From assembly GCA_006503535.1 (NCBI GenBank), contig QYRS01000010.1, positions 1,302,001 to 1,366,000 of the forward strand: 64,000 nucleotides of DNA, written 5' to 3'. Each line of letters opens with the position of its first letter. The stretch's first letter is position 1. Positions 56,870-64,000 of this stretch are shown here, in pieces. The notes beneath the pieces are model-generated. The model had not been told where the DNA came from. It saw nothing but the letters and a program-made list of their open reading frames with translations, and did not search any database. The position numbers were made by a program, and so were the translations under genes. The DNA is from Arthrinium phaeospermum. Its lineage: Eukaryota > Ascomycota > Sordariomycetes > Amphisphaeriales > Apiosporaceae.

Positions 56870-58503
56870 ATGGCAACAACAAGAGGCCATCCATTTCCAC
56901 TGGTGTCGCAGTCGGATGGACCCGAACATGAGCTTGACCCGCCTGCAGCCCCAACGTTGGCACTAGCTCCGATATCCCGCAAGAAGCAGGCGGCCGTGCT
57001 GTTCTCGGCCTTTACGACCATAGCCCTCACCATCGGCTACAACCAGTGCTTTGGCGTGTTCCAGGAGTATTACCTTTCCCCCGACCAAGATGTCCTGGCC
57101 CCCGCTCCGGCCTCGGCGGCGTCTCCGCCTACGGCGCTGCTCGCCTTCGTGGGCACGCTCTGCTACGGCCTGACCTGGGCGGGCGGCATCGTCGTCAACC
57201 CCATCATCTCGCGCATCGAGCACGGGGCTTGGGAACCGACTACCACGTCTTCTTCTTCTTCTCCGTCGTCGTCTTCCTCCCGACTAAGGCGTCTCAGGGC
57301 CCTGCGCCTCCTGACGCCGAAGACGATCACCATGTCCGGGGTGTGCTTGATGTCGCTCGGGTTCGCGCTGGCATCCCTGAGCACGTCCATCTGGCAACTT
57401 CTCCTCACACAGGGCTTGCTCGTCGGCTTGGGGATGTCCCTGCTGTACTTCCCACTGCTGGCTCCGGCCCCTGAGTACTTCACCAACCACCGCGCCACCG
57501 CCATGGGCTTTGTGAGTTCTTTCCCATGATGCATTCCCGGAAATCCAAGCTAACCTTGACGTGCCCCACCTCCACAGATCCTCGCCGGCGGCGGAACTGG
57601 TGGTCTCATCCTCTCGCCCGTGATACGAGCACTTCTCAGCTCACTTGGGGGCCGCTGGACTCTGCGAATCTACGCCGCCTTCAACTTGATTGCCGGCCTG
57701 CCTGTTGCATGGTCAGTGCCGCGCAGTCGATTCGCGACCGGCTCTGCAGCTGAGCCACCCGAAAGGCCAAACACGCATGTCTCGCGGGCGCTGGCCTCGA
57801 GGTCTACCTTCATCTTCTCCGCAGTCGCTGCATTTCTCCAAGTCCGTACCCTACCTCTTTCCTTACTTCCCGAGGCCCCTTTTGGAAGCCTCCCATCTTG
57901 AAAGTCCCCAACGAGCTGACTTCACGCTAGGCTGCCGGTGCACAACTACCCCTTTCTTTCATCCCCTCCTACACCGTGGTGCTCGGCCAAACCGCCTCCA
58001 ACGGCGCCACCCTGCTCGCCGCCAGCAACGCCATCAACGCCGTGTCGCGCGTGCTGACGGGCTACGCGGGCGACCGGCTGGGGCGGCAGAACACGCTGAT
58101 CCTGACGCTGCTGCTGGCGGCGCTGAGCGTGTTCGCCTTCTGGCTCAGCAGCGTGCTGGCGGCGACGTCGGCGACGGCCCTCTCGCTGTGGCTCGTCTTC
58201 ATCGTGCTCTACAGCTGCTCGGCGGGCGGCTACTACGGCCTGTTCCCGGCGCTCATCGCCGAGGTCTTCGGGATCCGCCAGTACGCCGCCGTCAACGCCT
58301 TCATCCTCTTCGTGCGCGGGCTCGGCACCATGTTCGGCAGCCCCGTCGGCGGCACCCTGCTCGGCGCGCCCGGGACGGAGGGGACCGCGGCCTATGCTAG
58401 CATCGCGTACTGGGACGGGGCGCTGCTGATGGGGGCGACGCTGTGCTGTGCCGGGGTGCGCTGGGCGGATGGGAAGGGGAAGGGGTGGAAGTGGATTGCT
58501 TGA
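56870..58503 (+). CDS. MFS transporter, monocarboxylate-transporter-like
   Basis: Exons 56870-57511, 57578-57841 and 57931-58503 (introns 66 and 89 nt) give 492 residues. Twelve hydrophobic segments can be placed. Family features: NQCFGVFQEYYL after helix one, a central loop with Ser repeat (residues about 128-140), AGGGTGGLILSPVI at helix five, GYAGDRLGRQN between helices eight and nine, and GGYYGLFPALIAEVFGIRQYA, as in fungal MCT/MCH-type transporters. Usual substrates are small carboxylates or secondary metabolites; none can be fixed here. The second intron donor is GTCCGT, less common but required to keep frame. TATA box 101 bp upstream. Confidence 0.86.
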
Positions 58504-59065
58504 GGTATTGCGGCTTGGGTGCTGCTTTATGATGACCAAATATGTACGCACATTAATCTATGTCTAAGATTCGGTGACTAGATGGATGGATGATGTTGTC
58601 CAACGGACCGTCTTAGAGCCAACACCAACTCGGGCTCTGTTGCCATCAGTGAGAGAGTACAGCAGAAGACGCCACCTCTCAAATCTTAGTCATTTGGTCT
58701 AGGTTGGTAGCCGACTGTGGCTGACATCTCTGCCATAATTAGTATACCGAACCCAATACCACTAAGCTGGAGGACTTTGCAGCGCCTGCTAGCTCCAGAC
58801 TTGTCGGTCAGGGCCTAAACTAGCGGACGCAAGTCACGCATTAGTTGCTCTTAAGCGCTGAACACTTGTTGATCTCAATATCAAAGAAGGCAGGTCAAGT
58901 GACACACGATGTGGTTGCATGAAATAGGATGTTTTTATCATTATTCTGAACCGTGCTGAACCGGTCCTTTGTAGTCATTATATCATCATCGTACAAATAA
59001 TTATCGTATATCCTGACGACACAAGCCCAACTTGTGAAGTCACAAAATCGTCCTAGCTGAGCGGT
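58504..59065. other. Intergenic between convergent genes
   Basis: 3' regions of the MCT-like transporter and the Gly-rich protein gene. Nothing supported. Confidence 0.4.
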
Positions 59066-59493
59066 TTAAATTCCGTACTTGTTGAAGCCGCTCTTCTCCT
59101 GCGCCTGGCCGCCTGCTTGGCCACCAGGGCGCTGTCCGCCGGTGATGCCACCAACGGCGCCGCCGACGCCGTCGGTCACACCGCCGACCGTCTTGCCGAC
59201 GCCGTCTGTGGTCTGGCCGACGGCGTTGCCGAGGCCGGTCGTGGTTTGGTTGAGGCCGCTGCCCAGGCCCTGGGTTGTGCTGTAAGAAGAGAGTATATGT
59301 TAGTCCACGGGTCTTTCTTCTTGACGTAAAGGTCTTGTGGTGTATGGGTTGGGGTTGCTGCTCACCTGCCAACGGCGTTGCCGACGCCTCCCAAAAGACC
59401 GCCCTGGCCCTGAGCCTTCTCTCCGCCGGTCAGGACGTTATCAAGGCCACCGACGACACCGCCGAGAAGACCGCCACCTTGGTTGCCAGACAT
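59066..59493 (-). CDS. Small Gly-rich repeat protein, 113 aa
   Basis: Exon 59493-59366 and exon 59279-59066 (intron 86 nt, GTGAGC...CAG) give 113 residues starting MSGNQGGGLLGGVVGG. There is no signal peptide. GGLLGGV occurs twice, and the centre has irregular units of about seven residues (GLGNAVG, QTTDGVG, KTVGGVT, DGVGGAVG), with Thr, Val and Gly at regular places. The end is polar (GGQAGGQAQEKSGFNKYGI). Such Gly/Val/Thr repeat proteins of fungi resemble LEA-like or lipid-surface proteins and are often strongly expressed in spores or under stress, but I cannot assign a function. A TATAAG box lies 138 bp upstream. The minus-strand frame choice is supported by the clean splice and periodicity. 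Confidence 0.72.
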
Positions 59494-59630
59494 TTTGATG
59501 AGAGTTTGGGTTGGTGAATAGAGTTGTGTGTGTGGTTTGAGTGTGAAACTTTGAAGTTGTATATCTCGTGAGTGTAAGAGTTGATCTGAAGAATCTAAAG
59601 AACAATCATTACAATGCAACTCTTCAGGGT

Positions 59631-59636
59631 CTTATA
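59631..59636 (-). promoter_or_regulatory. TATA box of Gly-rich protein gene
   Basis: TATAAG on the minus strand, 138 bp before the ATG at 59493. Confidence 0.4.
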
Positions 59637-61648
59637 TGCCCGCCGCTGCTGCCCGTCATGTAAGTGAGATGTTGGCCTAGGCACTAGGGGCTCTGGGTGT
59701 GGCAGTACGTCAGTCCCGAGCCAGCTAGTAAGCCACAGCTGCCCTGTGACGTAGCTCAACCGTTATGATATCACCCCCCCAGGTCAATTGTGGGGCCCTC
59801 CAACGGCGGGAGTCGAGTGGGGGCTGCTTGTGGTTGGTGCCTACTTTTTTGTGGCTAAGCACGAAACCGGTTTTCTGCCCGACCTCGACGACATGGACAG
59901 CCACTCAAAGTTCAACGATCCCCAACGTCAAACCTTTGGACTTCTGTGTGCTGGGCAGCTGGGCGCATCTCGATAGATGCGCTAGCCGATTAGCCACAGG
60001 CGAGATGACTGGCCAGAGCCGGGGTGCTTGGTTCTGGAACATTGCAACCGTGGCAGGTGGGCTGTGCAGTAGAGAGGTAAGTGGATTCCGCACTGGATTC
60101 AGGGGGTGCAACAACGGCTGAACGGCGGCTAGGCGGATTGACTGGCAAAGACGATCAATGGAGAGAGGAGTTTCGGGGCCAGCAGTCTCCATCAATAGGT
60201 AGTGTGCATATGCATGCCATATGACCGGTGAGGTCACTCGAGATTCGATGTTAGTTTCGATCGATTGCTTAATAAGACCAATCTACCAGAAACACGGACA
60301 GTCGGACAGAATGTCGGGGAATATGACCCGAGAAGTCTGCGAGTCTGCATGCTCGACGCTTCTCTAAAGACTGTGCAGCAGTAGCACCCAGTAACCCCCC
60401 TTTTCGATGACATGCTTAATTCGACTTCTGGGTGAGTGACTCATCAGCCGAACTTCTTATGTTGCCAGGTTGCTGTTTGCCAGGTCTCAACAATGATAGA
60501 GCCCTGCTACTACATCCAGATTCCTGATCATCTCCTTCCGCCAGATGTTTGCTGCTTGGGCGTAGCAAGAACCATGAAAGAGATCACCGCCCTACCGACC
60601 GATATACCCCCAATCTTGCATTAGATCGAAGCCTAAACCATTGGCGTCTGGTTTTGCCGGCAGTTTGTTTGGCTCACGACAATCCACCTGCCACCCACCC
60701 ATCAATCCCACTCTTTTAATCCATTTGGGAGGTGCTGGCCTCCCCAGGGCACAGCGTCTCGCCATTGACCTTGGGCTCTCTCTTGGGCATGCGGATCTAG
60801 CTGATGATGTCATACCCATCTGGTCCGAGGTTTGTTTGCACACATGGAAAGCTCATACTTGCCAAGTGTCCCAGTCTGCCAGTCAGTAGCATTCGTCCAA
60901 CCAAAGCAAGTTCAACCTTTGCTCCATTTCCTTCGAGATCCCTGCACTATCGATAATTGAAACTGAAATGTCGATGGCGGGGGAATTCCATCACAATACA
61001 CTGCTCTCGGAGTCGCTGCAGAAGTCCTAGCACCTGCCAATCATGCGGCAGCCTTTCCATGATCCCCGACTTGTGCCCCATTTCAAGCCATCTGCAGGCG
61101 GAAGGCAAGCCAACACTGGAGGGCAGTAGTTGCCTTATAGCGAGCCCCTTTACTTTTCTTGTTCTAGAATTTAAGGGGAAGGAGAGTGCATCACTACGAC
61201 CTCGTCCTCATTCCTGGTGGTGGCCATCTGTCAGTTGGTAAGATACTTATCATGGCTTTCCCAACCAAACTGCGTGCAGTGATAACGAGGAGTGGTCTAG
61301 GCCGGTCCCTTTTGAATATGGCCCATCTTGGAGAGTTTCCTATGACAATGATGCATATATTGTAATTGTATAATTTGTTCCTAGACTATCTGTTTTTGTT
61401 TTTATACACTCAGCAATGATTCGATCCTCTATCGTTTATTATATTACATATTAGACAGCGTCCCGCACCCTTTCACCTATAGTTCTCGCCTGTATTCGCC
61501 CGTCTGCCCCTTTCGAGACCGTCTTGACGAGCCCAGCGGCTCTGAGAAGCCCTAGAACGTGAGGTATGGTATTGCGCATGGAACACCTATTGACAAAAGT
61601 CCCGTAGCCAGTTTCAGCTCAGCCCATTCGAGCGCCGGCCACTTCGCT
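59637..61648. other. Intergenic, no gene recognised
   Basis: Two kilobases with unsupported short frames on both strands. No domain, RNA gene or repeat was identified. Confidence 0.4.
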
Positions 61649-62338
61649 CTACTTCTCCAAGAAATCTTCCAGGGTCAGCTCCGTGGGCCCTCCTTCTTCT
61701 ACGTGCTCCGGCATGACGACACGCAGGTCGAACCGGGCCCGGTCCCCATCCGCCTCGGGGAAGTAAAGGGCTTCGAAAAGCTGCAACCAGCCCAGCCACC
61801 AGTTTCGGTAGCGGGGGCTGGGGGGGCAGCTCTTGAAGCCGACCAGGGCAACCTCGCGCAGTTCCGTGCTCCCCAAGAGCATGCCGAGGATGGTGTAGAG
61901 ACTGCCGATGGCCATGTCGCCGCTCCGGCACTCGACTATCAGCTTCTGGATCGGGTGTTGCGCGGCGAGGAAGACGGAATCGCGGTGGGCTGCCAGGCGA
62001 ACCGTGTCGACGGCGAAATTGACCCATTGATATCGAAAGGGACAGTACGGACCGTTCCGGGATTTCACGTAGTGGAACTTGAGGGCATAATCTCGCGACT
62101 CGCTGCAAACGTCTAACAGGGCGGGATTCCGAGATCGGCTCACAAGGTGGTAGTCGGGACGAAAAGTAAACTCTCGAGGCTCTATGCTTAGAGACCAGAT
62201 TTGTTGGCGGAGCTCTGGCGGCAGACGCAAAAACGGGTGGAATTCACGCGTTCTCGAAGGGCTGTCTTCTTTGACATCTTCGAACTGAGGAGGCTGGGAA
62301 GAGGCGGTGTTGCGGCAGGTGTCAATGGGTAGTGACAT
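61649..62338 (-). CDS. 2EXR-domain protein
   Basis: Single exon, 229 residues from MSLPIDTCR. The ATG at 62338 was chosen over an upstream frame because the conserved domain starts about 30 residues later: FHPFLRLPPELRQQIWSLSIEPREF, then NPALLDVCSESRDYALKFHY, matching the 2EXR family, an F-box-like module very common in ascomycete genomes. The middle has VNFAVDTVRLAAH and a Leu-rich region; the C-terminus is acidic. These proteins are probably protein-interaction modules, with no known substrate. The 150 bp upstream is strongly AT-rich. Confidence 0.8.
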   Translation of the reverse strand: MSLPIDTCRNTASSQPPQFEDVKEDSPSRTREFHPFLRLPPELRQQIWSLSIEPREFTFRPDYHLVSRSRNPALLDVCSESRDYALKFHYVKSRNGPYCPFRYQWVNFAVDTVRLAAHRDSVFLAAQHPIQKLIVECRSGDMAIGSLYTILGMLLGSTELREVALVGFKSCPPSPRYRNWWLGWLQLFEALYFPEADGDRARFDLRVVMPEHVEEGGPTELTLEDFLEK

Positions 62339-63614
62339 TATGATGATGGCTTTGTATTTCGTATAGCTCACGTTAGAGGTCGTTTCACTATTAAAGTAAA
62401 TATCAAGGGGGAGAGGAAATAGAGAACCATATTTTTTATATATAACAGAGTTAAAATTAAGTTTTTGTTTCTCTTGAAAACTGGAGGCTATAATAAAGAC
62501 AACATCTGGGGCGCTCCATAAGGGATTCCAAGCCGGTGAAATGCCTGCTTGTAAGGTTTCCTGGATTCGCGGAAGCGATTCTTGCAATGTGTTTACGCCA
62601 AAGTTACCAGTCTTTGCTATCAGATTCGTATCGCTCGCTCCCCGACGGATCTTGGTAGTACCATGATGTAGGTGAAGCGATGGCGTTTTTGTAACTTCCG
62701 CAGTCTTGTGGTGAGCACGCTAGAAGTCCACGGAGCCACAGCACAGGAAGATTGTCGGCGTCTTCTATTCCTGCAGTCCGCCTTCGAGAATTTCAAGACA
62801 TCCTCGTAACGGCACTGGAGTTGGCTGGAGAGACATCACGAAAACATTCAACATCGTTCCCGGTAGCACCCTGGAGCATGTGACTGAGGTCGGTCGTCTG
62901 ACCAAGACGTTGCCAATTCTCGTTGAAGAACAATGTTTCCGCGGGTGCTATGAGTTCCTCCAACGTCCAACTGCGTTTCAGTCGCCTGGGAAGGAACTCT
63001 CGTCGCGGGTATGGACATCTTCAAGGTAATTAGGCATAACAGACCTACGACAGCTTGTATAACAATACATGGAGTTGATCTCATCAGACAGCTCGACGCT
63101 GCTTTGCCTATGTAATACAGCATCTAGTCCAGACTCCCCAATGTTAGTTGGCATCGACTCGGGCAATACTGAAGCAAGTGGGGTTGCTGTCGCAGCGCCG
63201 TACGTGCCCACTTACACCCACGGTATCCCATGCTCTAGAGCCCCCTTCAAATATCGGGCAATCTTCTTACATCCAAGCATGCAATAAAGACTGTCTAAGT
63301 TGCTTCCAGTCATCGAGAAAAGTACCGACTTGGGCGTCTCAGGCGTAGCTACAGTCGTCACCCCACGTGCGTGGCAGGATGGTGTAATCAGGGACCTTGC
63401 CGTCCGAAGATGAAAGTTTTGAATTGGCTAGTAGCAGAGTTGAGAGGCCATGTATTGGTCAGGTATATCAGTGCTTCTAGCGGCGTAGAAAGTTGTCATG
63501 AATAAATGTCCTCTTAAGCGGTAGAAATAGCTTAGACTGTGAAATAAGTCCCTGGTTTATTGAAATTAGATGCTTATAGCCTTTTACAGTTCTCTCAATA
63601 ACGTTACTTATACT
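62339..63614. other. Intergenic, AT-rich start
   Basis: The first 150 bp (to about 62480) are AT-rich. The rest has short frames without support and the 3' region of the HET-type gene. Confidence 0.4.
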
Positions 63615-64000
63615 TTACATAAGCGCCAATGTGTCAAGGTCTAAGTGCCCTTCCCCCGACGCCCATTCAATGATTTCGCCTTCCATTAGGCCTTCAACAT
63701 AGCACTCCCCCATAACGAACCATGCATCATTTTCCTCTATATTTTCAAGCCTCCGGAGGACCAAAGGCACTGAACACCCAAAGACCATCGCTATGCGATC
63801 CCCCTCTCGTGCTACACGGGGCACAATTCCTACCGAATTCTCCGTGAAAGCAACTCGTCGTTGGTTAGAGAACATGAATTTTATCGACTCGACAATCTCG
63901 CGTGAAATTCCAGTCACTTCGACCGGAGTACCATATCTAAATGCCTGGCGCGCTTCAGCGATCCAGGAATCAGTCGCATGGCAGACGATGCCATCTGATA
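63615..64000 (-). CDS. HET-type protein, C-terminal part (partial)
   Basis: The frame is open from the window end (64000) to a stop at 63615, giving about 128 residues of the C-terminus. It reads VEVTGISREIV, VPRVAREGDRIAMVFGCSVPLVLRRL, DAWFVMGECYVEGLMEGE, which is the characteristic tail found after the heterokaryon-incompatibility (HET) domain: the GD-I-hydrophobic-GC-PVVLR block and the GECYVHGIMDGE block. The N-terminal HET domain itself lies beyond the window. HET proteins trigger cell death on non-self recognition between fungal strains. Only this end can be judged here; no lesions in it. Confidence 0.75.
   Translation of the reverse strand, partial: SDGIVCHATDSWIAEARQAFRYGTPVEVTGISREIVESIKFMFSNQRRVAFTENSVGIVPRVAREGDRIAMVFGCSVPLVLRRLENIEENDAWFVMGECYVEGLMEGEIIEWASGEGHLDLDTLALM

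Overview
The window is nuclear DNA of a filamentous ascomycete (Pezizomycotina, most likely Sordariomycetes). This rests on short 50-90 nt introns with GTAAGT/GTGAGT donors and CTAAC/CTGAC branch points, an intron-containing nuclear tRNA-Tyr, and families typical of these fungi: UstYa-type oxidases, fungal rhodopsin-like membrane proteins, HET and 2EXR proteins, and an ascomycete class II peroxidase. No virus, CRISPR array, bacterial operon or intact transposon was seen.

Left arm (1-19 kb, accessory): secreted class II peroxidase; DUF1295-type membrane protein; a small membrane-protein ORF broken by one in-frame TAG; a trypsin-like protease with GDSG motif; a 72-aa Tyr/Gly-rich secreted peptide gene with a 9-nt microexon, facing a UstYa-family oxidase; tRNA-Tyr; a 153-aa secreted protein; a decayed kinase-like (APH) pseudogene; an MFS sugar transporter; a small C2H2 protein.

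Core block (19.5-35 kb, housekeeping): DNA polymerase epsilon catalytic subunit, with an apparent one-base deletion; COX20, divergent from it; a conserved disordered protein; aldose 1-epimerase convergent with DNA ligase I. Two S-phase genes lie within 15 kb, and the POL2-COX20 intergenic region carries an ACGCGT (MluI cell-cycle) box.

Right arm (35-64 kb, accessory): a six-cysteine secreted protein, amino-acid permease, SDR, a conserved unknown protein only 37 bp behind a metallophosphoesterase, fungal rhodopsin-like protein, NAD(P)-binding Rossmann protein, a FAD-linked oxidase with a long N-terminal extension, an O-methyltransferase pseudogene beside an imperfect duplication, a GT32 glycosyltransferase, a single-pass Cys-rich surface protein, an MCT-like MFS transporter, a Gly-rich repeat protein, a 2EXR protein, and the C-terminal part of a HET-type protein running off the end.

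The most interesting unexplained unit is 8.2-10.8 kb: a signal-peptide-bearing Tyr-rich peptide gene divergent from a UstYa oxidase, an arrangement recalling fungal dikaritin-type RiPP loci but unproven. Exon joints were worked out by hand from splice signals and reading frame; no homology search was run.
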